64,000 nt of DNA from Alphaproteobacteria bacterium (GTDB lineage: Bacteria; Pseudomonadota; Alphaproteobacteria; DSM-16000; Inquilinaceae). The notes below the pieces were generated by a model, which saw only the letters and a list, made by a program, of their open reading frames with translations, did no database searches and had not been told where the DNA came from. The stretch's first letter is position 1, and the number at the start of each line of letters is the position of its first letter. The stretch covers positions 1-64,000 of the forward strand of contig JANQSN010000050.1 in assembly GCA_028284045.1 (NCBI GenBank). The letters are read 5' to 3'. Below, in pieces: positions 33,584-44,351 of this stretch. Position numbers and translations under genes: made by a program.

Positions 33584-35217
33584 GCCCGGGGGACCCGAGC
33601 GCCGGCGCACCGCCCCCGATCGGCGAGGCGCCGCCCCCGATCGGCGAGGCGCCGCCCCCGATCGGCGAGGCGCCGAGCCTCGCCAGCGCCGCCGCGGCGC
33701 TCACCGGCCGCATGGAAGGCCGCCTGGCCGCCGCCTTTGCGGAGGAGGAGCGCCGCGGCCTGATGCTGGCCGGCAAGGTGCGCGCCGCCGGCATGCTGGT
33801 CATCCTGGTCTGGCTGATCGTGCAGGGACCCGAAGGCGCCGCCGCCACCGCCTATGAGGCGGGGCTGATCTTAGTCTTCCTGTTCAGCGGTCTGGCGCAT
33901 CTCATCCTGGTCTGGCGCCGGCACGCGCCGATCTGGGTGACCATGGGGTTCGTCACCCTCGATTCGGCCTTTCTCGGCGTCGTCATGGTGATCCCCAACC
34001 CCTTCGCTGGCGTGCCCATCGACCCGGCGACGACCATCACCAACGCCTATTTCGTGGCTTTCTATCTCCTGTTGATGCAGGCCACCTTCAGCTACCAGGC
34101 CCGCCTGGTCGTCTATACCGGCGCCGTCATCTGTGTGACCTGGGCGCTGGTCCTGGCCTATGCGCTCAGCCTGCCCGGCACGCGATCGGAATTCTCCTTC
34201 CCCGGCGGCCTCGACTGGCCGGCGCTGATCGCCGTGATCGACCAGCCCGGCTTTCTCTACACCGCGGAATGGCTGCTGCAGATCATCGTCACCGGCATCG
34301 TCACCGCCGGGCTGTCGCTGGTGGTGATCCGCGCCCGCACGGTCGCCATGTCGCGTGCGTCGGCGGAGCGGGCGCGCGCCAACCTCGCCTGCTATTTCCC
34401 GCCGGCCATCGTCGACCTGCTGGCCGACCGGGAGCAGGATTTCGGCCTGATGCGCCGCCAGGAGGTCGCCGTGCTGTTCGCCGATATCCGCGGCTTCACC
34501 CGGCTGGCGGAGGCGGCGACGCCGGAGCGGGTGATGGAGCTGCTGCGCGGCTTCCACGCCCGCATGGAGGCGGCCGTGTTCACTCATGGCGGGATGATGG
34601 AGAAGTATATCGGCGACGCCATGCTGGCGACCTTCGGGGCACCGCGGCCAGGGCCGCGCGACGCCGCCGATGCGCTGGCCTGCGCGCGCGACATGCTGGA
34701 GCGCATGGCCGACTGGAACGCCGACCGGGCTGCCGCCGGGGAGGTGCCGCTGTCCATCGGCATCGGGCTCGCCTACGGGCCGGCGGTGCAGGGCGATATC
34801 GGCACCGGCCGGTCCATGGCCTTCGCGGTGATCGGCGACACCGTCAACACCGCCGCCCGGCTGCAGACGCTGGCCGGCCGCAGCGGCTGGGCGGCGATCA
34901 TCGCCGACGGCGTGGTCGCCCGCGTCGGTGCGGAACTGGGGCCGGCGGCCGCGGCGGCGCTGGCCGGCCTCACCGATCTCGGGGCGCGCCGGGTGCGCGG
35001 CCGCGAGGCGCCGATCCGCCTGTGGGGCCTCGGGCCCGCGGCCGGGGGTCGCGCCGGACCGGTCGACGCCGGCCGTTCGCCGGCGGTCGGGGCCGGGAAC
35101 GCCGCGCTTGCGACGCCGCGGCGAAGGGCGCAGGGTCTGCCCGCCGGGACGCAAGACGCCGATCCGGCACCGGGCCGGGGCGGCGAGCGCGATCCCGGCG
35201 AGCGTGAAGCAGGCTAG
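33580..35217 (+). CDS. Membrane-bound class III adenylate cyclase
   Basis: Six membrane helices (in the segment encoded about 33780-34335) precede a class III cyclase domain. VLFADIRGFTRL and MMEKYIGDAMLATFGAP hold the two metal Asp residues and the Lys that favours ATP, and VIGDTVNTAARLQ has the transition-state Asn and Arg. No ATG precedes 33712. A CTG at 33580 overlaps the heparinase stop and has GGGAGG seven bases upstream; it would add 44 residues with a triple PPIGEAP repeat. If only ATG is allowed the gene starts at 33712. It could feed the cNMP-binding protein near 14.5 kb. Confidence 0.87.
   Translation: MSPGDPSAGAPPPIGEAPPPIGEAPPPIGEAPSLASAAAALTGRMEGRLAAAFAEEERRGLMLAGKVRAAGMLVILVWLIVQGPEGAAATAYEAGLILVFLFSGLAHLILVWRRHAPIWVTMGFVTLDSAFLGVVMVIPNPFAGVPIDPATTITNAYFVAFYLLLMQATFSYQARLVVYTGAVICVTWALVLAYALSLPGTRSEFSFPGGLDWPALIAVIDQPGFLYTAEWLLQIIVTGIVTAGLSLVVIRARTVAMSRASAERARANLACYFPPAIVDLLADREQDFGLMRRQEVAVLFADIRGFTRLAEAATPERVMELLRGFHARMEAAVFTHGGMMEKYIGDAMLATFGAPRPGPRDAADALACARDMLERMADWNADRAAAGEVPLSIGIGLAYGPAVQGDIGTGRSMAFAVIGDTVNTAARLQTLAGRSGWAAIIADGVVARVGAELGPAAAAALAGLTDLGARRVRGREAPIRLWGLGPAAGGRAGPVDAGRSPAVGAGNAALATPRRRAQGLPAGTQDADPAPGRGGERDPGEREAG
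33607..33669 (+). repeat. Three tandem 21-bp repeats at the cyclase N-terminus
   Basis: Three head-to-tail copies of a 21-base unit (33607-33627, 33628-33648, 33649-33669). Copies 2 and 3 are identical and copy 1 differs by one base. In the cyclase frame they encode PPIGEAP three times. The unit keeps the frame, so copy-number change would alter only linker length. Confidence 0.9.
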
Positions 35218-35226
35218 ACGGCTGAC

Positions 35227-36822
35227 ATGGCGGACGATCGGGTGGTGATCCGGCGGGCACTGATCTCGGTGTCCGACAAGCGGGACCTGGTGCAACTGGC
35301 GACCTTCCTCGCCGATCGCGGGGTGGAGATCATCTCCACCGGCGGCACGGCGCGCACGCTGGACGAGGCCGACGTGCCGGTGCACGAGGTCTCCAGCGTC
35401 ACCGGCTTCCCGGAGATCATGGACGGCCGGGTGAAGACCCTGCATCCGAAGATCCATGGCGGGCTGCTGGCGCGGCGCGACAGCGAGGTGCATCTCGACC
35501 AGCTCACCGACTATGCGATCCAGCCGATCGACCTGATGGTCTGCAACCTCTACCCGTTCGAGGAGACGGTGCGCCGCTCCGCCGACGGGGCCGCGGCGAT
35601 CGAGGCGATCGATATCGGCGGCGTGGCGATGATCCGCGCCGCCGCCAAGAACCATGAGTTCGTCACCGTCGCCACCGACCCCGACGACTACGCGACCCTG
35701 CTGGCGGAGCTGGAGGCGGAAGACGGCGCGACGACCGGGTCCTTGCGCCGCCGCCTCGCCGCCGCCGCCTTCGCCCGCACCGCCGCCTTCGATGCCGCCG
35801 TCGCCACCTGGTTCGCCGGCGAGCTGGGCGAGCCGCTCGCCCCGCATATCGCGCTGGCCGGCCGGCGTACGGAGCCGCTGCGCTATGGCGAGAACCCGCA
35901 CCAGGCCGCCGCCCTTTACCGCACGGCCGAGGCGCGGCCCGGGGCGGCCAGCGCCCGCCAACTGCACGGCCGCCAGCTGAGCTACAACAACCTGAACGAC
36001 ACCGACGCGGCCTACGAGCTGGTGGCGGAGTTCGACCCCGCCCGCCCCGCAGTGGTGATCGTCAAGCACGCCAATCCCTGCGGTGTGGCCGTCGCCGACA
36101 GCCAGGCGGACGCTTACACCCGTGCGCTGGCCGCCGATCCGGTCAGCGCCTTCGGCGGCATCGTCGCCTTCAACACGGCGCTCGAAGCGGCGACCGCGAC
36201 GGCGTTGGCGGAGTTGTTCGTGGAGGTGGTGATCGCGCCGGAGATCAGCCCGGAAGCGCTCGCCATCCTGTCGGCGAAGGCCAATCTCCGCCTGTTGTCG
36301 GCCGGCGGCCTGCCCGACCCGGCGGCACCGGGCGTGGTGGCGCGCAGCCTCGCCGGCGGCCTGCTGGTGCAGAGCCGCGACGACGGGCGCCTGGGCGATC
36401 CGGCGGCGCTGAAGGTGGTGACCGACCGCGCGCCCACCGCGGCGGAGCTGGCGGACCTCGCCTTCGCCTGGTCGGTGGTCAAGCATGTCAAGTCCAACGC
36501 CATCGTCTTCGCGCGCGACGGCGCGGTGGTCGGTGTCGGTGCCGGGCAGATGAGCCGGGTGGACAGCGCCCGCCTCGCCGCCGGCAAGGCCGACGAGGTA
36601 GGCGCGGCGGCCGGCGAGCCGGCGGGCGCGCGCACCAAGGGCGCGGTGGTGGCGTCGGACGCCTTCTTCCCCTTCCCCGATGGGCTGGAGGCGGTGGCGG
36701 CGGCCGGCGCGACGGCGGTGATCCAGCCCGGCGGCTCGGTGCGCGACGCGGACGTGATCGCTGCCGCCAACCGCGCCGGCATGGCCATGGTGCTCACCGG
36801 CATGCGGCATTTCCGGCACTAG
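35227..36822 (+). CDS. purH: Bifunctional AICAR formyltransferase / IMP cyclohydrolase
   Basis: A 531-aa enzyme catalysing the last two steps of IMP synthesis. The N-terminal MGS-like cyclohydrolase domain ([34 protein letters not shown]) is followed by the AICAR transformylase domain with the catalytic Lys-His pair in [10 protein letters not shown] and the C-terminal [15 protein letters not shown]. The length is typical. It follows the adenylate cyclase by 9 bases. Confidence 0.97.
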   Translation: MADDRVVIRRALISVSDKRDLVQLATFLADRGVEIISTGGTARTLDEADVPVHEVSSVTGFPEIMDGRVKTLHPKIHGGLLARRDSEVHLDQLTDYAIQPIDLMVCNLYPFEETVRRSADGAAAIEAIDIGGVAMIRAAAKNHEFVTVATDPDDYATLLAELEAEDGATTGSLRRRLAAAAFARTAAFDAAVATWFAGELGEPLAPHIALAGRRTEPLRYGENPHQAAALYRTAEARPGAASARQLHGRQLSYNNLNDTDAAYELVAEFDPARPAVVIVKHANPCGVAVADSQADAYTRALAADPVSAFGGIVAFNTALEAATATALAELFVEVVIAPEISPEALAILSAKANLRLLSAGGLPDPAAPGVVARSLAGGLLVQSRDDGRLGDPAALKVVTDRAPTAAELADLAFAWSVVKHVKSNAIVFARDGAVVGVGAGQMSRVDSARLAAGKADEVGAAAGEPAGARTKGAVVASDAFFPFPDGLEAVAAAGATAVIQPGGSVRDADVIAAANRAGMAMVLTGMRHFRH

Positions 36823-36845
36823 CAAGTCACCGAAGAAGGCGGCTG

Positions 36846-37739
36846 ATGCGCAGCACTACGCAGTTCCGCCGGCTGGTCGAGGCGCCGGAGATGCTGGTGC
36901 TGCCCGGCGTCGCCGACGCGCTGGGCGCGCGCATCGCTGCCGAGTGCGGGGCCCGCGCCATCGTCTGCGGCGGCTATGCGGCGACCGCCACCCTTCTCGG
37001 CAAGCCCGACACCTCGCTGCTGGGCATGGCGGAGCTGGCCGACCACTACGCCCGCCTGGTCGATGCGTCGGGCCTGCCGGTCTTCGCCGACGGGGACACC
37101 GGCTTCGGCAATGTCTCGCAGGTCGCGCGGATGACGCGGGCCTACGAGCGGGCGGGCGTTGCCGGCTTCTTCATCGAGGACCAGGTTTTCCCCAAGCGCT
37201 GCGGGCACATGGCCGGCAAGGCGGTGGTGCCGGCGGCGGAGATGGTGGCGCGGCTGAAGGCGGCGCTGGACGCCCGCGTCGACGGCGACCTGGTGATCAT
37301 GGCGCGCACCGACGCGAACGCCGTGGAGGGGTTCGAGGCGGCCTTGGAGCGCGCCCATCTCTACCGCGAGGCCGGCGCCGACGCCCTGTTCGTCGAGGCG
37401 CCGCGGAGCGAGGCGGAACTGGCCCGCGTGCCCGCGGCGCTCGACGCGCCCTGCATGGTCAACAACATCGAAGGCGGGCTGACGCCGCTGTTGCCGCCGG
37501 ACCGGCTGGCCGCCATGGGCTACGCCATCTCCGTCTTCGCGGTGACCATGCCCTACGCGATGGCCCGGGTGATGCGCCGGGTGCTGTCGACCCTGCTGGC
37601 CGACGGCACCAGCGCCGCGCTGTCCGCCGAGTTGGTGGCCTTCGACGACTTCAACGCGCTGGTCGGCCTGCCGGAGGTGCGGGCTGCGGAGGCGCGCTTG
37701 GCCGACGCCACCGCCGCGGTCGTCGGGCGGCGCCGGTGA
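36846..37739 (+). CDS. Isocitrate lyase/PEP-mutase family lyase
   Basis: A 297-aa TIM-barrel enzyme resembling 2-methylisocitrate lyase. FADGDTGFGN carries Mg-binding Asp residues and PKRCGHMAGK holds the catalytic Cys in the K(K/R)CGH motif. ARTDANAVEGFEAALERA is also typical. Carboxyphosphonoenolpyruvate mutase-like or oxaloacetate hydrolase activities use the same scaffold. It follows purH by 23 bases. No prpC/prpD or aceA partner is near, so the pathway is open. Confidence 0.85.
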   Translation: MRSTTQFRRLVEAPEMLVLPGVADALGARIAAECGARAIVCGGYAATATLLGKPDTSLLGMAELADHYARLVDASGLPVFADGDTGFGNVSQVARMTRAYERAGVAGFFIEDQVFPKRCGHMAGKAVVPAAEMVARLKAALDARVDGDLVIMARTDANAVEGFEAALERAHLYREAGADALFVEAPRSEAELARVPAALDAPCMVNNIEGGLTPLLPPDRLAAMGYAISVFAVTMPYAMARVMRRVLSTLLADGTSAALSAELVAFDDFNALVGLPEVRAAEARLADATAAVVGRRR

Positions 37740-37782
37740 GCGCCGCCGCCGCGCCGGCATCATCGCCTGGCTTGCCGCCTTC

Positions 37783-39660
<1,878 letters not shown>

Positions 39661-39698
39661 GGTGCGTCCACTCCCGTCGTCTTGGCGGCCGGCGGACC

Positions 39699-41282
39699 TC
39701 AGCCGCTCCCGGCGCCGAGGATCGCGCGGGCGGCGCGGATCGCCAGTGCGCAGGACGTCAAGGTCGGATTGCCGGCCGTGCTGGTCGGGATCATGCCGTT
39801 GCCGCCGAGATAGAGATTGTCGAAGCCCCAGACGCGGGAATTGGTGTCCGTCACGCTGTCCAAGTCGGAATGGCCCATGCGGTGCACGCCCATGAAATGG
39901 GCGGCCAGGCCGGGTGGCATGTATTGCGGCTCCGATCCCGGCAAGATGCCGCCCAGCAGGCCCGCGGCGTTCACCATGTCGCCGAACATCTGATGGATGC
40001 GCCGGCGGTCGCGCTCGCTCAACACGAACTCGAAGGTCGGCTGGGGCATGCCGAACTTGTCCCGGTTCGTGTCGTCGAAGACCACGCGGTTGTCGGCGTT
40101 GATGTCGGTCTGGGCGAAGAAGCGCAGATCCACCACCAGGCGGTCGTCGATGTCGGGGGGCAGGGCGCCATAGCTGAAGCTGTCCCGGTGGATCTGGGCG
40201 TGCCACTCGCGCTCCGGCGTGCAGGGCAGCCACAGCATGGGTGCCGGGTCGTGCATGGGGATGGGCACCGGATCGTCTTCGCTGAGCGCGGCCTGCCGCT
40301 CCCGCCGCGCCATGTCCGCGATCTCCTCCACGACGTCGGCGCGCAGCACGACCTGGGTGAAGGTCATCGGGTGCTCGGTCAGGTAGCGGCCGAGCGCCGG
40401 CAGCTCATGGATCGCCGAGTTCCACAGGAGCTGCGGGGTCAGGATCGACCCGCAGGCGACGACGAAGGTCTCCGCCTCGATGCGCAGCCGCTTCCAGTTC
40501 ATAAGGTCGTCGACCACGGCATGGGTGATGCGCGGCCCGTCGCTCTCCAGCCGCAGCGCGCGGTGCTGCGGCAGCCAGCGAAAGCGATCGCCGTCATAGG
40601 GCGGATCGCGGTCGATCAGCGGCGCCAGGATCGTGTCGGACCCGGTCCACAGGACGAATTCGTCATTGTGCGCCATGCGCTCGCCGGCCACCGGCAGCGC
40701 CGCCACGTCGGGATAGGCCGCGCGCAGGCGCGCTTCCACGGCACGGTGGCGCAGGGCTTGGGAGAACACGTTGGTGTTGACGTTGAGCATCGGCTCCGCC
40801 TCGTCGTACAGCGCCGATAGCTCGTCGAACGGAACGGGGGCGTCGTGCCACTCCGCTTGCGGGTGGTAGCGTGGGGTGTTGCAGGTCCAGTGGGTGAACA
40901 TGCCGCCGACCGCATAGGTTACGGCGGCGCCCGGCAGGTTCTTGGCGGGATCCTGGTGTGGGTTTTGACCATGCCGGATGGTGGGGCGCTGGCGGTCGGG
41001 CCGATAGGCGAAGGGGTTCAGGGTTGCCGAATAGCCGGTTTCCGGCACCACCGACGCCTGGTTCATGTTGCCCTGGATGACCCAGGTGAAACGGTCGATC
41101 TCCCGCTGGTAGACGAACGCGTTCTTCAGGTTCTCTCCCGGACGCTGCGAGAGCTGGGCACCGGCGTCGATCATCAGGACGTTGCGGCCGGCCGGCACCA
41201 GGTGGCGGGCGAAGGTGCAGCCGATCGGGCCCATGCCGATGATCAGAACGTCGGTTTGGAGGGTGCTGTCGAACTCGCTCAC
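39699..41282 (-). CDS. GMC oxidoreductase, pyranose-2-oxidase-like
   Basis: A 527-aa FAD-dependent oxidoreductase. The Rossmann GxGPxG is at 16-21. GGMFTHWTCNTPRYHP (126-141) matches pyranose 2-oxidase, where the His of THWT (here His131) binds FAD covalently. The C-terminus has AAHFMGVHRMG (His462, His467) and AGNPTLTS (Asn505), candidates for the catalytic His-Asn pair. It would oxidise a sugar or glycoside at C2 or C3, possibly with H2O2 release. No Tat or Sec signal. Cotranscribed with the GH15 gene. Cholesterol-oxidase-like GMC enzymes are less similar. Confidence 0.82.
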   Translation of the reverse strand: MSEFDSTLQTDVLIIGMGPIGCTFARHLVPAGRNVLMIDAGAQLSQRPGENLKNAFVYQREIDRFTWVIQGNMNQASVVPETGYSATLNPFAYRPDRQRPTIRHGQNPHQDPAKNLPGAAVTYAVGGMFTHWTCNTPRYHPQAEWHDAPVPFDELSALYDEAEPMLNVNTNVFSQALRHRAVEARLRAAYPDVAALPVAGERMAHNDEFVLWTGSDTILAPLIDRDPPYDGDRFRWLPQHRALRLESDGPRITHAVVDDLMNWKRLRIEAETFVVACGSILTPQLLWNSAIHELPALGRYLTEHPMTFTQVVLRADVVEEIADMARRERQAALSEDDPVPIPMHDPAPMLWLPCTPEREWHAQIHRDSFSYGALPPDIDDRLVVDLRFFAQTDINADNRVVFDDTNRDKFGMPQPTFEFVLSERDRRRIHQMFGDMVNAAGLLGGILPGSEPQYMPPGLAAHFMGVHRMGHSDLDSVTDTNSRVWGFDNLYLGGNGMIPTSTAGNPTLTSCALAIRAARAILGAGSG

Positions 41283-41539
41283 CGGTTACCTCCCTTGCGC
41301 GGATTTGCCGTGCCTGCCCGGACGCGAGCGGCGACGGTTTGGAGATCGTGCCCCAGACGGACGCCGGGTCGTTCGAGCGACGCCGGACGTCACCCTGGGA
41401 CGCGGTCCGTTGCCGGCAGGGGCGAAGACTTGGCGCAAAACACGAACACACAATCAGAGCATACCTCTTTATGTCTGTGCTCTGCGCAAATTGACGTTTT
41501 GATTGCAAGATTCTAGTTTTGACAGGCGATTAGGGCGCC

Positions 41540-41716
41540 ATGAATGACTGCGCTATGTCAATCTGGAATCAGATTGAGAACAATGATTCAGTGTTGCGTG
41601 GTTCGTGCGACGCCAAGAAGCACCCCAGCCCTGAAATTGGTGATGTCTATTCTCTGTTTCGGACAAATCAGTTCCGCGTTGCTCGGGGCGCCGCAATGGT
41701 CGGCGCGATCAGGTAG
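41540..41716 (+). CDS. Possible orphan 58-aa ORF
   Basis: An ATG-to-TAG frame encoding MNDCAMSIWNQIENND... and ending ARGAAMVGAIR. It has more Asn, Lys, Ile and Ser than anything nearby and spans the AT-rich patch, suggesting foreign or decaying DNA. The ribosome site is weak (TAGGG, four bases away), and an operator-like palindrome lies inside it, so it may not be a gene. No family recognised. Confidence 0.2.
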   Translation: MNDCAMSIWNQIENNDSVLRGSCDAKKHPSPEIGDVYSLFRTNQFRVARGAAMVGAIR

Positions 41717-41782
41717 GCGGTGCGGATCGGCATTGCGCCGGCCGGGTGGACCAGTAGGGCGCTCGTCTCCACAAGCCAGCGG

Positions 41783-41817
41783 TTGACACGCGCCATTACC
41801 GGTATATACCGATATAT
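41783..41817 (+). promoter_or_regulatory. marR promoter with overlapping palindromic operator
   Basis: A perfect TTGACA (41783-41788) is followed 16 bases later by TATACC (41805-41810). GGTATATACC (41801-41810), a perfect palindrome, covers the -10 element. Transcription would start at or next to the marR ATG (41818), and no Shine-Dalgarno is present. This suggests a leaderless, autorepressed transcript. Confidence 0.55.
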
Positions 41818-42234
41818 ATGGACGCGCCGATCTGCATCTGCACGCGCCTGCGCCGGGCGACCCGCGGCGCGATCCGCCACTACGATGCGGCGCTGCGGCC
41901 GGTCGGCCTCAACGTCACTCAGTTCGCCTTGCTGCGCGCCATCGAGCGGTTGGGCGAGGCCGCCATCGGCGATCTGGCCGATGCCATCGACATCGATGCC
42001 AGCACGCTGGGACGCAATCTTCGGGTGCTGGCGCGCCAGGGGCTGGTCGCACTCGACCCCGGCAACGACCGACGCACCCGCATCGTGCGGATGACCGAGG
42101 CGGGTGTTCGGACATCGCAAACCATCGCACCGCTCTGGGCCGAAGCGCAGGCGACGCTGGATGCGAGGCTTGGTGCCGGTGGGCGCGATGCCCTGTTCGG
42201 ACTGTTGGATCGGGTGGGAGACGCCGCGTCGTGA
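41818..42234 (+). CDS. MarR-family transcriptional regulator
   Basis: A 138-aa winged-HTH regulator. TQFALLRAIERLGEAAIGDLADAIDIDASTLGRNLRVLARQGLV is spread over the DNA-binding helices and PGNDRRTRIVRMTEAG is the beta wing with the conserved D/R pair. It overlaps the MFS gene by GTGA and probably represses its own operon until an effector drug or metabolite binds. Cys6 and Cys8 near the N-terminus could be redox sensors, but this is speculative. Confidence 0.9.
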   Translation: MDAPICICTRLRRATRGAIRHYDAALRPVGLNVTQFALLRAIERLGEAAIGDLADAIDIDASTLGRNLRVLARQGLVALDPGNDRRTRIVRMTEAGVRTSQTIAPLWAEAQATLDARLGAGGRDALFGLLDRVGDAAS

Positions 42235-43502
42235 CACATCGACCAGCCGCCGATCCGCAGATCGACCCCTGGGCGGCGGCGAAGCTGCTGCTGATCGCCG
42301 GATCGCTGATCCTGGCGCTGTCGCTGGGTATGCGCCACAGCTTCGGCCTCTTCCTGCAGCCGATCAGCATGGCCAATGGCTGGGGCCGCGAAACCTTCGC
42401 CTTCGCCATGGCGCTGCAGAACCTGCTCTGGGGGGCGTCCCAGCCCTTCGCCGGCGCGCTGGCCGACCGGATCGGCGCGGGACGGGTGATCCTCGGCGGG
42501 GCGGTGCTCTATGTCGCGGGGCTGGCGCTGATGGCGGTGCCGCAGCCGCCGGGGCTGTTCACGTTGACCGCCGGGGTGCTGATCGGCCTCGGCCTCAGCG
42601 GCACCACCTTCCCCGTCGTCTTCGGCGCGATCAGCCGCGCCGTGCCGCCGGAGAAGCGCAGCCTGGCCATGGGCATCTCCATGGCCGTCGGCTCCTTCGG
42701 CCAGTTCGCCATGCTGCCCTTGGTGCTGAACCTGATCGAGGGCACGGGCTGGGCGATGGCGCTGGTCGTCCTCGCCGTGATCTCCGCCGTCATCCTGCCG
42801 CTCAGCCTGCCGTTGATGGAACGGGGCAGCACCGGGCGCCCGCCGCCGCCGGCCGGTCCCGGCGCCGCCGAGGCGCTGCGCGAGGCCGCGGGCAGCCGCG
42901 ATTTCTGGCTGTTGTCGCTGGGCTTCTTCGTCTGCGGCTTCCAGGTGGTGTTCATCGCGCTGCATCTGCCGGCCTTCCTGGCCGACGAGGGGCTGGCCTT
43001 CGTGCTGGCCGACGACGGCAACGTCGTGCATGTCGCGACCATCGTGCTGGCGCTGATCGGCTTGGTGAACATCCTCGGCACCTATTGCGCCGGCCTGTGG
43101 GGCGGGTGCCATAGCAAGCCGGCGCTGCTGGTGTGGATCTATCTCGGCCGTGGCGTGGCGATCGCCGCCTTCATCCTGCTGCCGATCAGTGATGTGTCGG
43201 CCTATGCCTTCGGCATCGTCATGGGCCTGTTCTGGCTCAGCACGGTGCCGCTGACCAACGGCGTGGTCGCCAGCCTGTTCGGCGTCAAGAATCTTTCGAT
43301 GCTGGGCGGGATCGTGTTCTTCTCCCACCAGCTCGGCTCCTTCCTGGGCGGCTGGATGGGTGGTTTTGTGTTCGACCGCACCGGGTCCTACGATATCGTT
43401 TGGTGGATCGCGATCCTGTTGAGTCTGGTCGCCGCGGCCTTGAACCTGCCGATCCGCGAGCGGCCGGTGGCGCGGCTGAGCGCCGCGGGGGAGACCGGAT
43501 GA
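42231..43502 (+). CDS. MFS transporter (oxalate/monocarboxylate-like)
   Basis: A 423-aa protein with twelve predicted helices. GMRHSFGLFLQPISMANGWGRETFAFAMALQNLLWG is split over helices 1-2 as in the OFA/monocarboxylate MFS group. The central loop (about residue 200) is proline-rich. The start is a GTG overlapping the marR stop, so it needs translational coupling. It probably exports or imports an organic acid or drug sensed by MarR. Confidence 0.88.
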   Translation: MTHRPAADPQIDPWAAAKLLLIAGSLILALSLGMRHSFGLFLQPISMANGWGRETFAFAMALQNLLWGASQPFAGALADRIGAGRVILGGAVLYVAGLALMAVPQPPGLFTLTAGVLIGLGLSGTTFPVVFGAISRAVPPEKRSLAMGISMAVGSFGQFAMLPLVLNLIEGTGWAMALVVLAVISAVILPLSLPLMERGSTGRPPPPAGPGAAEALREAAGSRDFWLLSLGFFVCGFQVVFIALHLPAFLADEGLAFVLADDGNVVHVATIVLALIGLVNILGTYCAGLWGGCHSKPALLVWIYLGRGVAIAAFILLPISDVSAYAFGIVMGLFWLSTVPLTNGVVASLFGVKNLSMLGGIVFFSHQLGSFLGGWMGGFVFDRTGSYDIVWWIAILLSLVAAALNLPIRERPVARLSAAGETG

Positions 43503-43633
43503 CCGGCTGGACGTCGCCTATCGCCAAGATCGCGCTGGCCGCGCTGGCCGTGATCGTGCTGGCGGGCCTGTTCGCCGCCTATGCGACGCCGCTGATGACC
43601 CTGGCGCTGGACAGCCTGTCCTACTGCTTCTGA
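43499..43633 (+). CDS. 44-aa single-pass membrane microprotein coupled to the MFS transporter
   Basis: ATG at 43499 overlaps the MFS stop (ATGA). It encodes MTGWTSPIAKIALAALAVIVL and ends LDSLSYCF: one membrane helix (about 9-31) and a short polar tail. The exact stop/start overlap and the hydrophobic helix argue for a real gene. Small transporter-associated membrane proteins such as AcrZ or KdpF are precedents, but homology is not claimed. Confidence 0.6.
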   Translation: MTGWTSPIAKIALAALAVIVLAGLFAAYATPLMTLALDSLSYCF

Positions 43634-43769
43634 CGGGTCGCTTGCGATCGGCCGGCTATGTCGAGTGCGGGCGCGCGCAAGTTTCACACGCAAGCCTCGG
43701 ATTTTTTGCCATTACTACAGTGGTGTATTCGAGTTTGGCCGTGCGCAGCGGTTCGGGGAGCGTTCATTC

Positions 43770-44204
43770 ATGACGGTGCAGGAGATCGAGCCGCTGGAGG
43801 CGTGGGACCGCTTGGCCGCCGATCCGGCGACGGTGCTGGTGGATGTCCGCACGCCGATGGAATGGGCGGAAGTCGGCATCCCGGACCTGGCGCGGCTGTC
43901 GCGCTCGGCGGTCTTGCTGCCCTGGCAGGTGATGCCGGGCCTGCCGCCGGATCCCGGCTTCGTCGACAAGTTTGCGGAGACCGGTATCGGCCGCGACCAG
44001 CCGCTGTTGTTCTTGTGCCGGTCCGGCATCCGCTCCATGGCGGCGGCGCTGGCGGCGTCCGCGGTCGGGTACGGCCCATGCTTCAATATCGCCACGGGCT
44101 ACGAAGGCGACCCGGACGTGACCGGTCGGCGCGGGACGGTCAATGGCTGGCAGGCCGACGGCCTGCCCTGGCAGCGCCCGAACCCGCGGTCCGCTACGGG
44201 ATGA
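43770..44204 (+). CDS. Single-domain rhodanese-like sulfurtransferase
   Basis: A 144-aa rhodanese-fold protein. VDVRTPMEWAEVGIPD is the CH2A-type motif and LLFLCRSGIRSMAAA holds the persulfide Cys with its loop. It would carry sulfane sulfur. The ATG at 43770 has GGGGAG nine bases upstream; the longer frame from 43665 is not supported. An insert around GYEGDPDVTGRRGTVNGW matches the alphaproteobacterial rhodanese subgroup. Confidence 0.88.
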   Translation: MTVQEIEPLEAWDRLAADPATVLVDVRTPMEWAEVGIPDLARLSRSAVLLPWQVMPGLPPDPGFVDKFAETGIGRDQPLLFLCRSGIRSMAAALAASAVGYGPCFNIATGYEGDPDVTGRRGTVNGWQADGLPWQRPNPRSATG

Positions 44205-44315
44205 TGCCATCGAACCGATGACGATAGTCATTGGCTCGATGGCCCTGCGCCATTGAGGCGCCGCGCCCCAATGGGCGCGAAAGCCAAGCGCCCGGAGGGC
44301 GCGCCGGCGACTGAG

Positions 44316-44349
44316 GAAGAAAGAAAGAGTCGAGCCGTTTACGGGCTCG
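44316..44349 (-). terminator. Rho-independent terminator of ffs
   Basis: On the minus strand CGAGCC and GGCTCG (44344-44349 and 44331-44336) form a stem with a 7-base loop. ACTCTTTCTTTCTTC follows. It lies immediately after the SRP RNA 3' end. Confidence 0.75.
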
Positions 44350-44351
44350 GC

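Larger units (their letters stand above)
41283..41817. other. AT-rich 535-base region between GMC oxidoreductase and MarR genes
   Basis: This is the most AT-rich stretch of the neighbourhood, especially 41430-41690. It must hold the promoter of the GMC-GH15 unit and of marR. TCAATCTG/CAGATTGA (about 41558-41577) is an exact 8-bp inverted repeat with a 4-base spacer and looks like an operator. One 58-codon ORF (41540-41716) is listed separately. Confidence 0.45.

Noticed and set aside
33607..33669. Tandem 21-bp repeats considered as a CRISPR fragment
   Set aside because: The repeats are contiguous without spacers, in frame within a coding sequence, and no cas genes are present.
33871..36825. 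984-codon minus-strand frame opposite the cyclase and purH
   Set aside because: It spans two real genes and has shadow composition. PurH motifs on the plus strand are unambiguous.
43665..43769. 35-residue N-terminal extension of the rhodanese
   Set aside because: The extension has no family match. The ATG at 43770 has a clear GGGGAG and fits the domain start.
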